From Gammaproteobacteria bacterium (GTDB lineage: Bacteria > Pseudomonadota > Gammaproteobacteria > HTCC5015): 64,000 nt of DNA. Numbering within the stretch: position 1 is the first letter of the stretch; the number at the start of each line of letters is the position of its first letter. Below, one piece after another: positions 28,071-37,014 of the stretch. The DNA is taken from assembly GCA_016928055.1 (NCBI GenBank), contig JAFGLM010000015.1:62001-126000 (forward strand), read 5' to 3'. The notes under the pieces are model-generated. The model did no database searches, was not told the origin of the DNA, and saw only the letters and a list, made by a program, of their open reading frames with translations. A program made the position numbers and the translations under genes.

Positions 28071-28586
28071 ATGCACGCCTGGCTTATCAGACCACTAGAA
28101 AGCATTAACGAACTGATCGGTCGCGCACTGGCATGGTTAACACTGGCCATGGTAATCGTTACTTTTGCGGTGGTGGTGCTCCGCTATGCCTTTGACCTTG
28201 GCTGGATAGCAATGCAGGAAACCATTAATTACATGCATGCATTGGTGTTTATGCTGGGCGCCGCTTACGCGTTTAAATATAGTGCGCACGTACGTGTAGA
28301 TATTTTTTATAACAGTTTCAGTTCTCGCAAAAAAGCCTGGATTGATTTAACGGGTAATATTCTGTTTCTGTTGCCCACCTGCGGGTTTATTTTTTTGGGC
28401 AGCCTCGATTACGTTGCAGATTCATGGCGCATACTGGAGTCTTCGCAGGAAACGGGCGGACTGCCTTTTGCCTTTTTATTAAAAACCGTTATCCCCTTAG
28501 CAGCATTGCTGTTGGGCATACAGGCAATCACTGACTGTTTAAAACAAGGCCTTGTAATACTCACCCACCCGGAAGAACATCGCTGA
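28071..28586 (+). CDS. TRAP transporter small permease (DctQ type)
   Basis: A 171-residue inner-membrane protein with four hydrophobic segments. It pairs with the large permease to import a substrate handed over by a periplasmic binding protein. The block WIAMQETINYMHALVFMLGAAY and the following HVRVDIFY are typical of DctQ. The ATG at 28071 is preferred over a TTG at 28065 that overlaps the thrB stop. The stop overlaps the DctM start by one base. Confidence 0.9.
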   Translation: MHAWLIRPLESINELIGRALAWLTLAMVIVTFAVVVLRYAFDLGWIAMQETINYMHALVFMLGAAYAFKYSAHVRVDIFYNSFSSRKKAWIDLTGNILFLLPTCGFIFLGSLDYVADSWRILESSQETGGLPFAFLLKTVIPLAALLLGIQAITDCLKQGLVILTHPEEHR

Positions 28587-29968
28587 TGGAGTGGCTTGCT
28601 TTCGTATTAATGCTGGTTGTCTTTGCTGCGCTATTGAGTGGCTATCCTGTTGCATTTGTTCTATCCGGCGTATCCCTGATCTTTGCCGCTATCGGTATTT
28701 TAACCGGTAGTTTTGACTCAGCATTTCTGCAGGCATTACCCAATCGTATGTTCGGCATCATGATGAACCAAACATTGGTCGCTGTTCCGTTGTTTGTGTT
28801 CATGGGAATTATGTTAGAACGTTCAAAAATCGCTGAAACCCTGCTGGATACCATGGCTCAGATGTTTGGCCCGCTACGAGGCGGACTGGGTATTTCTGTA
28901 ACCGTGGTTGGCATGCTGCTGGCCGCCAGCACCGGTATTGTTGGTGCCACCGTTGTCACCATGGGTTTGTTATCGTTACCGGCGATGCTGCAACGTGGTT
29001 ACGACCCGTCACTGGCCTGCGGTACTATTTGCGCATCCGGCACTTTAGGCCAGATTATTCCTCCTTCTATCGTGCTGGTTTTACTCGGCGATGTACTGTC
29101 TTCCGCCTACCAGCAGGCACAACTATCCAGCGGGAACTATTCGCCTGATACAGTTTCAGTAGGCGACCTTTTTGTCGGCGCGATTATTCCGGGTTTGATA
29201 CTGGTATTTCTTTACATTCTGTATTTGATTTTGCTGGCAATATTCAAACCGACGGCGATGCCGGCCATTCCGGTCGCAGAACGCAGTGGGTTTAACAAGC
29301 AGTTTTTACTACGCATAATAAAAGCCGTTTTACCACCCTTAACACTGATTATTGCCGTGCTTGGCTCGATTATCGGCGGTTTCGCGACACCCACCGAAGC
29401 CGCTTCGGTCGGCGCGATTGGCGCGCTGTTGCTGGCAGTCCTTTACCAGCAATTTAATCTGACTTTGCTGCAGGAAGTGATGCGCGGCACGCTTAAAATA
29501 AGCTGTATGGTTTTTATGATACTGATCGGGGCTGCTTTTTTCTCACTGGTATTTCGAGGATTTGGCGGCGATACCGCCGTGCATGAATTTTTAACACAAT
29601 TACCGGGCGGTAAAATCGGTGCCATGTTACTGGTTATGCTCACACTGTTTTTCCTCGGGTTTGTACTCGACTTTATCGAAATTACTTTTATCGTTGTGCC
29701 AATTGTCGGCCCGATTCTATTAGCCATGGATATTAATCCGGTCTGGCTGGGAATTATGTTTGCGATAAATCTGCAAACTTCTTTTTTAACACCACCGTTT
29801 GGTTTTGCGCTGTTTTATTTACGCGGCGTTGCACCCGCCAGTATCTCGACTTTACAGATATACAAAGGCGTGGCCCCGTTCATTGCAATCCAGATCGTTG
29901 CTCTATGCATACTTGCCTATTGGCCGTCTCTGGCTACCTGGTTGCCGAAAGTCATCTATGCGAACTGA
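28586..29968 (+). CDS. TRAP transporter large permease (DctM type)
   Basis: A 460-residue inner-membrane channel subunit with about 12 hydrophobic segments. Signatures are VPLFVFMGIMLERS, GLLSLPAMLQRGYDPSLACG, CASGTLGQIIPPSIVLVLLG and TPTEAASVGAIGALLLA. It belongs to the branch with a long cytoplasmic loop, often described as mannitol/chloroaromatic TRAP systems. Its likely binding protein is encoded convergently at 30595-31710. Confidence 0.93.
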   Translation: MEWLAFVLMLVVFAALLSGYPVAFVLSGVSLIFAAIGILTGSFDSAFLQALPNRMFGIMMNQTLVAVPLFVFMGIMLERSKIAETLLDTMAQMFGPLRGGLGISVTVVGMLLAASTGIVGATVVTMGLLSLPAMLQRGYDPSLACGTICASGTLGQIIPPSIVLVLLGDVLSSAYQQAQLSSGNYSPDTVSVGDLFVGAIIPGLILVFLYILYLILLAIFKPTAMPAIPVAERSGFNKQFLLRIIKAVLPPLTLIIAVLGSIIGGFATPTEAASVGAIGALLLAVLYQQFNLTLLQEVMRGTLKISCMVFMILIGAAFFSLVFRGFGGDTAVHEFLTQLPGGKIGAMLLVMLTLFFLGFVLDFIEITFIVVPIVGPILLAMDINPVWLGIMFAINLQTSFLTPPFGFALFYLRGVAPASISTLQIYKGVAPFIAIQIVALCILAYWPSLATWLPKVIYAN

Positions 29969-30033
29969 ATCACGGTCTGATACTGCTATTGTTTGTCTAT
30001 AATAAAACCTATATCGTCTAAAGGAGTCCAGCC

Positions 30034-30579
30034 GTGAAATCTAAAACTTTAATTACATCACTCGCATTAATATTGTGTGCTTTTTTAGTCCAGCCAGTCA
30101 ACGCCGGTGAATTACTGATTGGCGCAAAAGCCGGGGTGATCGATCCGGATTTTGATTACACCGACAACGACGATCCATTTGCTGCCGTAACATTAGGCAT
30201 CGGTTATGAGTTTCTGGATCTGGTTGCGGCGGATATCGGTGCTGAATTGGAATACACCAACTCCGTTGCCGACGGAAAAGCTTTCCCTAGTGACCTTGAA
30301 TACAGTTACGATAGCTTAGGTCTGATTTTTTCGCTACGCACTGCCGGGCCAATTTATTTTATTGGGCGCGCAGGCTATGTTGACCAGAATTTTGAGTATG
30401 ATTCAGGGACCATTGAACATGATGCAACAGTAGTCGGTGCTGGAATTGGTTTTAGTACCGGCCTGCGCTGGGAAATACAACTAGATAGTTACTCATATGG
30501 CGACGGTAAGGCAGATGGCGCCTCCTTTCCTAATAATGGTGGCTCAGCTTATTACCTAACCGTAGGTCTGAGCTTCTAA
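30034..30579 (+). CDS. Small outer-membrane beta-barrel protein
   Basis: A 181-residue exported protein: signal peptide to about residue 24 (cleavage after VNA), then alternating beta-strand sequence ending in YLTVGLSF, the C-terminal Phe of outer-membrane barrels. It fits an eight-stranded OmpA/OmpW-like porin family of unknown function. The start is GTG at 30034 with AAGGAG eight bases upstream. It lies between the TRAP permease genes and the convergent binding protein, so it may help the substrate across the outer membrane, which is inference. Confidence 0.75.
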   Translation: MKSKTLITSLALILCAFLVQPVNAGELLIGAKAGVIDPDFDYTDNDDPFAAVTLGIGYEFLDLVAADIGAELEYTNSVADGKAFPSDLEYSYDSLGLIFSLRTAGPIYFIGRAGYVDQNFEYDSGTIEHDATVVGAGIGFSTGLRWEIQLDSYSYGDGKADGASFPNNGGSAYYLTVGLSF

Positions 30580-30594
30580 GCTATACAGACTCAA

Positions 30595-31710
30595 CTAACT
30601 GCTCTGGCGCGTGTTTAAAAACGCACGCTCGGAAATATTCTGCCAGGCAATCACCTGCTTTTTAAAGCCGAGGAAGGACTCATAGACGCGACGCGAAAAT
30701 GCATCCTTCCCGGCGATTTCCGCCACCACTTCGTCAGCCAGTCGTCTTAATTCATTAAGTACATCATCCGGTAACCGGCGCACAATTACGCCGTGATCAT
30801 CAATCAGTGTTTTCAGTGCCTGATTGTTACGCGCTATATATTCCAGCTGCATATTATGGTTCGCAACTCGTGATGCATTGAACACTATCGCGCGCAAGTC
30901 GTCCGGTAGCTTTTCATACGCCTCTTTGTTTACAAAACATTCGAGGATGGTGCCCGGTTCATGCCAGCCCGGATAATAGTAATATTTGGCAGCCTTATAT
31001 AATCCAAAAGCAAGATCATTATAGGGACCCGTCCATTCAGTTGCATCAATCGAGCCGGTCTGTAAAGCGGTAAATAATTCTCCACCGGACAAATTAACCG
31101 GCGTGCCACCTGCGCGCTTCAATACTTCTCCGCCAAGACCCGGGATTCGCATTATGAGTCCCTTGAGGTCATCAATATTGTTGATTTCGCGATTAAACCA
31201 GCCGGCCATTTGCACAGTGGTATTCCCGCAAGGCATGGGTATCAAACCGAAGGGGGCATAAGCCTCACGCCACAATTCCAGTGCGCCGCCGTGGTACATC
31301 CAGGCATTGATTTCATCCGCGGTTAATCCAAACGGGATGGTGGAAAAAAACTGAAAGGCTTCGCTTTTTCCTTTCCAGTAGTAAGCACTACCATGCCCCA
31401 GTTGTGCCCCACCGCCGGATACAAAATCAAAGATTTCAAACGCAGGTACCAACTCACCAGCCCCGTAAACCGTAATCTGTAGCCTGCCGCCCGACAATTC
31501 ATTGATTGTCTTGGCAAAAAATTCCGCGCCGGTACCCAGACCAGGAAAATTTTTCGGCCAGGTTGTCACCATTTTCCAATGAATAGTTTCTATATTTGCA
31601 GTTGCTTCCGAGTTTGAGCAATCTGTTTTTGGCTTTGTGCAACTTGCCAGCAATCCTGAACCTGCAACAGCGCCCAGACCCAACTTGCCGATAAAATCAC
31701 GTCGCTTCAT
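30595..31710 (-). CDS. TRAP transporter substrate-binding protein (DctP type)
   Basis: A 371-residue periplasmic binding protein. The N-terminus MKRRDFIGKLGLGAVAGSG is a twin-arginine-like signal ending in a possible lipobox (LLASC). The domain follows the DctP fold with WKMVTTWPKNFPG, the conserved Arg in LIMRIPGLGGEVLKRAGG and TEWTGPYND. The start is the ATG at 31710; a longer frame would overlap uvrD. Carboxylate-type ligands are usual for this group. Confidence 0.88.
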   Translation of the reverse strand: MKRRDFIGKLGLGAVAGSGLLASCTKPKTDCSNSEATANIETIHWKMVTTWPKNFPGLGTGAEFFAKTINELSGGRLQITVYGAGELVPAFEIFDFVSGGGAQLGHGSAYYWKGKSEAFQFFSTIPFGLTADEINAWMYHGGALELWREAYAPFGLIPMPCGNTTVQMAGWFNREINNIDDLKGLIMRIPGLGGEVLKRAGGTPVNLSGGELFTALQTGSIDATEWTGPYNDLAFGLYKAAKYYYYPGWHEPGTILECFVNKEAYEKLPDDLRAIVFNASRVANHNMQLEYIARNNQALKTLIDDHGVIVRRLPDDVLNELRRLADEVVAEIAGKDAFSRRVYESFLGFKKQVIAWQNISERAFLNTRQSS

Positions 31711-31736
31711 TTTCTTCTTCCCGGTGGTTAATACTC

Positions 31737-33902
31737 TTACAAAACAGTTAAATTCGCATACGACAACACCAGCCATTTACTGCCGGCTTTTTCGAAATTG
31801 ACCTGCACTCGCGCATGACTGCCATGCCCTTCATAATTTAAAACAATTCCTTCGCCAAACTTTTGATGTGTTACGCGTTGACCAACATTAATACCTTCTG
31901 TTGAACCACCGAGCCTGGACGGTCTGCTATGATGGGTTATCGGTCGGCTTACCATCGCGCGCGGCCGGATTTCCTGTATTTGCCCGGCCGGTAATTCACC
32001 GATAAATCTCGAAGGCACACAAAAATTTTCACGGCCGTGCAGACGCCTGTTCTCGGCAAAGCTTAATACCAGATGTTGACGCGCCCGCGTAATGCCAACG
32101 TAACACAGCCTGCGCTCTTCCTCCAGCCGACCGGGTTCTTCCATGGACATCTGATGCGGAAATAGACCTTCTTCCAGACCGCATAAATATACCTGTTGAA
32201 ATTCCAGCCCCTTGGCCGAATGCAAAGTCATCATTTGCACGCAGTCTTCCCAGGCGTCGCCCTGTGTTTCACCTGATTCCAGTACTGCATGGGCAAGAAA
32301 TGCATCCAGCGGCGTCAGATTTTCATTCTCTTCAACTTCGTACTCAAAGGCCCGCGCCGCACTGACCAGCTCTTCCAGGTTTTCTTTGCGCGTCTGCGCT
32401 TTTTCACCTTTCTCAGTGGTATGGTGCTCAAGCAATCCACTAAGCTGCAAAATATGATCAACCTGCTCAAACAACGCCAGTCCCTGAATTTGCTCCGACA
32501 AGCGCTCGATAAGTTGCACGAAAACCTGTACCGCAACCATGGCGCGATTACTCAGTGAATCGGTCTGCATACAATGCAAGGCCGCTCGCCATTGCGATAG
32601 TTCCTGATCGCGCGCAGTTGCCCGAATCATATCCAGGGTACGCTCGCCAATACCGCGCGGTGGTTGATTGACAATGCGTTCAAACGAAGCATCGTCTTCA
32701 TGATTAACGCACAATCTTATATATGCCAACGCATCCTTGATTTCGGCGCGTTCAAAAAACCGTAGCCCACCATAAACACGATACGGTATCTGCATGGCGA
32801 TAAAGGTTTCTTCGAAAACGCGCGACTGTGCGTTTGAACGGTATAATATCGCCACTTCACTGCGTTTCCCGCCACCTTCCACCCACTGCTGAACACGCTC
32901 TGCAACAAATCGCGCTTCATCGATTTCATTATAAGCAGCGTACAAATCGACCAGCTGTCCATCGCCACTATCCGTCCAAAGCTCCTTACCCAGTCGCCCC
33001 TGATTTTTGTTAATCAGACAATTGGCTGCTTTCAATATATTGCCGGTTGATCGATAGTTTTGTTCCAGGCGAATGATTTGCGTATTGGGTAAGTCTTTGG
33101 AAAAGTATTGAATATTTTCTATACGCGCACCACGCCAACCATAGATAGACTGATCATCATCTCCAACCGCGAATACAAAACCGTTTTTGCCCGCGATCAG
33201 CCGTAGCAAAGCGTATTGAATACTATTGGTATCCTGAAATTCATCAACCAGCACATGTCGGAATCGCTGTTGATAGTGAGTCAGTAATGCTTCGTTATCA
33301 CGCAATAATTCCAGCGTGCGCAGCAATAACTCGGCAAAATCGATCACCCCCATACGATTACACATTTCTTCGTAGACTGTGTAAACGCGAATCAGCTGAC
33401 GGGTAGTCAAATCACCGCTATCCGGAATATTACCTGGCCGTACGCCTTCTTCCTTGCGGGAGTTAATAAACCAGGCTGCCTGTTTAGGCGGCCACCGTGA
33501 TTCATCCAGTTCAAGACTTTTTAACACTCGCTTAATCAGGCGTTGTTGATCCTGCGCATCAAGGATCTGAAATGCCTGCGGTAATCCTGCTTCCTGCCAA
33601 TGTTGACGCAACAGGCGATGACTGATGCCATGAAATGTCCCTACCCACATACCGGCAGCCGGAATACCAAGCAATGCTTCAGTCCGCTGCCGCATTTCCT
33701 GCGCAGCTTTATTGGTAAAGGTAACGGCCATGACACCGTAAGGCGAAACCTGTTCAACACGAACCAGCCACGCGATACGATGTACCAACACTCTGGTTTT
33801 TCCGCTACCAGCACCGGCTAATACCAATATATTGCCGGGCGGTGCGCTAACCGCCTCTCGTTGCGCAGTGTTTAATTCATCGAGTAAATCGGATATATCC
33901 AC
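31737..33902 (-). CDS. uvrD: DNA helicase II (UvrD)
   Basis: A 721-residue superfamily 1A helicase for nucleotide excision and mismatch repair. Motif I is VLAGAGSGKTRVLVHR, motif II HVLVDEFQDTNSIQYALL, motif III AVGDDDQSIYGWRGA, motif IV RLEQNYRS and motif VI VGITRARQHLVLSF. The C-terminal Tudor-like tail (GQRVTHQKFGEGIVLNYEG) is the RNA-polymerase-binding part. It is 27 bases upstream of the TRAP binding protein and about 50 downstream of ubiB. Confidence 0.96.
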   Translation of the reverse strand: MDISDLLDELNTAQREAVSAPPGNILVLAGAGSGKTRVLVHRIAWLVRVEQVSPYGVMAVTFTNKAAQEMRQRTEALLGIPAAGMWVGTFHGISHRLLRQHWQEAGLPQAFQILDAQDQQRLIKRVLKSLELDESRWPPKQAAWFINSRKEEGVRPGNIPDSGDLTTRQLIRVYTVYEEMCNRMGVIDFAELLLRTLELLRDNEALLTHYQQRFRHVLVDEFQDTNSIQYALLRLIAGKNGFVFAVGDDDQSIYGWRGARIENIQYFSKDLPNTQIIRLEQNYRSTGNILKAANCLINKNQGRLGKELWTDSGDGQLVDLYAAYNEIDEARFVAERVQQWVEGGGKRSEVAILYRSNAQSRVFEETFIAMQIPYRVYGGLRFFERAEIKDALAYIRLCVNHEDDASFERIVNQPPRGIGERTLDMIRATARDQELSQWRAALHCMQTDSLSNRAMVAVQVFVQLIERLSEQIQGLALFEQVDHILQLSGLLEHHTTEKGEKAQTRKENLEELVSAARAFEYEVEENENLTPLDAFLAHAVLESGETQGDAWEDCVQMMTLHSAKGLEFQQVYLCGLEEGLFPHQMSMEEPGRLEEERRLCYVGITRARQHLVLSFAENRRLHGRENFCVPSRFIGELPAGQIQEIRPRAMVSRPITHHSRPSRLGGSTEGINVGQRVTHQKFGEGIVLNYEGHGSHARVQVNFEKAGSKWLVLSYANLTVL

Positions 33903-33953
33903 TCAATCTCCGCGCCGAGCGGCGCACCCTCTTTGTTAGATTTTAAAAAAGCA

Positions 33954-35618
33954 TTAATCTCTGAACCAGGATAGAAATATCAAACCTATTCCAGAGACAC
34001 CAAGCAACCAACTCGGAAAAGGTGCCCCATAAATAATATCTGGTTGATAACCATCCAGCCCGTAAATAACCGACGCACAGATCAACAAAGCGGCACCAAC
34101 GGTGGTGAAAAAATTACGGCGATTACCTTGCTTCAAAACTTTTTGAAATTGCCGTAACTCCTGTGCCTGCAAACGCACGCTCAAACGACCCTGTGCGGCA
34201 TCTCTGACAATTTTCTCGATATATCCGGGCAAATCCGGCAAGCGGCGTAACCACTCCGGTTTCTCTCCCGGTAATTTGCTGATCAGAGTATCAAGCAATA
34301 CTTCTTCGCGCATGGCCTTTTCCATAAAAGGTTTGGCGGTGCTCCATAGATCAAGATCCGGGTATAACTGTCGCCCAATCCCTTCAATGTTGAGTAAAGT
34401 TTTTTGCAGTAAAACCAGTTGTGGCTGGATGACAAAGTCAAATCGACGTACAGTTTGAAATAAGCGTACCAGTATCTGACCAAATGATATTTCTTTTAAT
34501 GGTCTCGAGAAATTTGGTTCACATACTGTGCGTATCGCCGTTTCCAGATCGCCAACATGGACATGGGCCGGCACCCAACCGGAATCAAGATGCAATTGCG
34601 CAACACGTCGATAATCGCGATTAAAAAACGCCAGAAAGTTTTTCGCCAGATAACGTTTATCTTCGTCGCTCAGCGTGCCGACAATGCCAAAATCAACAGC
34701 AATGTAACGCGGGTTTTCCGGATTTAATACGTCCACGAATATATTACCGGGATGCATGTCGGCGTGAAAGAAATTGTCGACAAATACCTGTTTAAAAAAT
34801 ATCTCTACACCCCGCTCCGCCAGCTTCTGCATATTGACTTTATGCGACGCAAGCTGCCTGATATCGTCAATAGGTACACCTGAAATTCTTTCCATAACCA
34901 TGACCTGTTTACTGGTCCATTGCCAATACACTTCAGGCACATGTAACAATTCAGATTTTTCAAAATTGCGACGCAATTGACTGGCATTGGCCGCTTCGCG
35001 AACCAGATCCAGTTCATCAAATACAGTGCGTTTAAAATCGGAAACAAGTTGTGTCGGGCGCAACCGTCTGGCTTCGACCGAGTAACGCTCGCCCAGGTCG
35101 GCGATTAACTGCATTAAACCGGTATCCCGTTCAATCGTTTTAATGATGTTGGGTCGAATTACTTTAACCACTACATTTCTGCCATCATGCAATGTAGCTC
35201 CATAAACCTGCGCTACTGATGCCGATGCCAGCGGTTTTTCGTCAAACTGTGTAAATACTTCGGCTATTGAACAACCCAAACTTTGTTCGATAATTTTCCT
35301 CGCCTGTTTGGTTGGAAAGGGTGCAACCTGATCCTGCAACAACGCCAATTCATCGGCAATATCCTGCGGCAGCAAATCACGTCGCGTTGAAATGATCTGG
35401 CCAAGCTTGACAAATATGGGTCCCAAATCTTCCAGCGCTTTACGGATGCGCTCGGCACGTGGACCCTGCTTGCGTCTGAACCAATGCCATGGAGCCACAA
35501 AATACAAAAATCGCAATGGACGAAACAGATGTGTAGCAAGAATCACTTCATCCAATCCGTGCCTGAATAAAATTCGATTTATATGTACGAGACGTAATGC
35601 TTCAGCTGGACGAATCAT
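33954..35618 (-). CDS. ubiB: Ubiquinone biosynthesis kinase-like protein UbiB
   Basis: A 554-residue atypical (ABC1/ADCK/UbiB) kinase-like protein needed for ubiquinone synthesis. Signatures are LGPIFVKLGQIISTRRDLLP (the KxGQ block), PLASASVAQVYGATL, VMERISGVPIDDIR and NFFHADMHPGNIF, followed by two C-terminal membrane helices (about 500-550). It is 17 bases downstream of ubiJ in a ubiE-ubiJ-ubiB set. Confidence 0.95.
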   Translation of the reverse strand: MIRPAEALRLVHINRILFRHGLDEVILATHLFRPLRFLYFVAPWHWFRRKQGPRAERIRKALEDLGPIFVKLGQIISTRRDLLPQDIADELALLQDQVAPFPTKQARKIIEQSLGCSIAEVFTQFDEKPLASASVAQVYGATLHDGRNVVVKVIRPNIIKTIERDTGLMQLIADLGERYSVEARRLRPTQLVSDFKRTVFDELDLVREAANASQLRRNFEKSELLHVPEVYWQWTSKQVMVMERISGVPIDDIRQLASHKVNMQKLAERGVEIFFKQVFVDNFFHADMHPGNIFVDVLNPENPRYIAVDFGIVGTLSDEDKRYLAKNFLAFFNRDYRRVAQLHLDSGWVPAHVHVGDLETAIRTVCEPNFSRPLKEISFGQILVRLFQTVRRFDFVIQPQLVLLQKTLLNIEGIGRQLYPDLDLWSTAKPFMEKAMREEVLLDTLISKLPGEKPEWLRRLPDLPGYIEKIVRDAAQGRLSVRLQAQELRQFQKVLKQGNRRNFFTTVGAALLICASVIYGLDGYQPDIIYGAPFPSWLLGVSGIGLIFLSWFRD

Positions 35619-35635
35619 AACCTTCTTCTTTCGAT

Positions 35636-36223
35636 TTATTCTTGTAACGCCAGTATTCGTGCTTCCAGTCGTTCAACACTATCGTGTATTGAATCCACCT
35701 CATCCTTGAAGTGTTCTGTTTCAACCCGAGTAGGCAATTGCCCGGATTCTTCCTGCAAATATTCGCCTGTTGCAATCTGCAATGATTGATTGACTCGTTT
35801 GCACCAACCCCATAACTGCCGGCTCAAATCTCCCAGTTGATGTGCCATCACATCACCCGTTTTCTGCGCAAGCCACTCTTCCCAATCGATATCCAGTTTC
35901 TTAATAATCTGCTCCAGTTTGCGCGCCAATTGCATATCACCTGCCATATAAACATCACTGGATTGCGTGGACTGCAGTTGGTTTTTTGACACAAGTAAAT
36001 CCAGTAATGCCAGCGGTGGCCCGCTGACTACAATTTCGGGTTGCCTGTCATCAACGGGCAACAGGAGTTCGATCCCGTCAGCAATAATACAAATATCAAT
36101 TTTCAGTTCCAGACCTTTAATGTCGATTCGAACTGTATTGCCTTGCAGTACAATCAAGTCCGCCAGTACATCCTGATCCAGCCGCAGAACCGCGTTGATG
36201 CTATGACTGATTTTCTGCAGCAT
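35636..36223 (-). CDS. ubiJ: Ubiquinone biosynthesis accessory factor UbiJ
   Basis: A 195-residue protein with an SCP2-type lipid-binding N-terminal domain (VLRLDQDVLADLIVLQGNTV, VSGPPLALLDLL) and a C-terminal coiled coil. UbiJ binds ubiquinone intermediates and organises the Ubi complex with UbiK. Weak sequence conservation is normal for the family. The assignment rests heavily on its place between ubiE and ubiB. Confidence 0.9.
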   Translation of the reverse strand: MLQKISHSINAVLRLDQDVLADLIVLQGNTVRIDIKGLELKIDICIIADGIELLLPVDDRQPEIVVSGPPLALLDLLVSKNQLQSTQSSDVYMAGDMQLARKLEQIIKKLDIDWEEWLAQKTGDVMAHQLGDLSRQLWGWCKRVNQSLQIATGEYLQEESGQLPTRVETEHFKDEVDSIHDSVERLEARILALQE

Positions 36224-36225
36224 AC

Positions 36226-36969
36226 CTATACCTTAAATCCTCTATGCAAGGCCACAATGCCGCCACTTAAATTATGGTACTGCGTACCGGCAAAACCCTG
36301 TTCCTGCATCATATTCAATAAGGTTTCCTGATCCGGGTGCATGCGAATGGATTCAACCAGATACTGATAGCTGTCCTGATCGCCGGTTATCCACTGGCCC
36401 AGCTTCGGAATTAAATTAAACGAGTATAAGTCGTAAAGTTTTGACAAGAGTTTAAGCACAGGCCTGGAAAATTCCAGCACTAACAATCGACCGGCCGGTT
36501 TCAACACGCGTAAACATTCAACCAATGCCTGGCTTTTATCGGTAACATTGCGCAATCCGAAAGCCATGGTAATGCATTCAAATTGATTATCAGCAAACGG
36601 TAATTGCTCGGCATTGGCCTGAACATACTCGACATTGCCTGCGATGCCATGATCCAACAGACGTGATCGACCTTGCTCCAGCATGGCGATATTGATATCT
36701 GCCAACACCACACTTCCAGCAGCACCCACTTGCTGGCTTAACTTTATCGTTAAATCGCCGGTGCCGCCGGCCAGATCCAACGCATGCTGTCCGACCCGTA
36801 ATCCTGTTTGGCCAAGCGTAAAATGCTTCCACAGGCGATGCACGCCGAATGACATAACGTCATTCATCAAGTCATAACGAGTTGCTACCGAATGAAAAAC
36901 ATCCGCCACTTTGCGCACTTTTTCCTCTTCAGGAATCCGCTTAAAACCAAAGTGTGTCGTTTTAGTCAT
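36226..36969 (-). CDS. ubiE: Demethylmenaquinol/2-methoxy-6-polyprenylbenzoquinol methyltransferase UbiE
   Basis: A 247-residue SAM-dependent C-methyltransferase. The start [17 protein letters not shown] and blocks [36 protein letters not shown] and [12 protein letters not shown] are characteristic. I use the ATG at 36969; the longer frame starts at TTG with a non-conserved extension. A second, distinct UbiE-like methyltransferase lies in the aryl polyene cluster (56409). Confidence 0.95.
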   Translation of the reverse strand: MTKTTHFGFKRIPEEEKVRKVADVFHSVATRYDLMNDVMSFGVHRLWKHFTLGQTGLRVGQHALDLAGGTGDLTIKLSQQVGAAGSVVLADINIAMLEQGRSRLLDHGIAGNVEYVQANAEQLPFADNQFECITMAFGLRNVTDKSQALVECLRVLKPAGRLLVLEFSRPVLKLLSKLYDLYSFNLIPKLGQWITGDQDSYQYLVESIRMHPDQETLLNMMQEQGFAGTQYHNLSGGIVALHRGFKV

Positions 36970-37014
36970 GATTTTTGGAATTTTTGATGTAACAAGCAAT
37001 CTGCTAATAAATTC

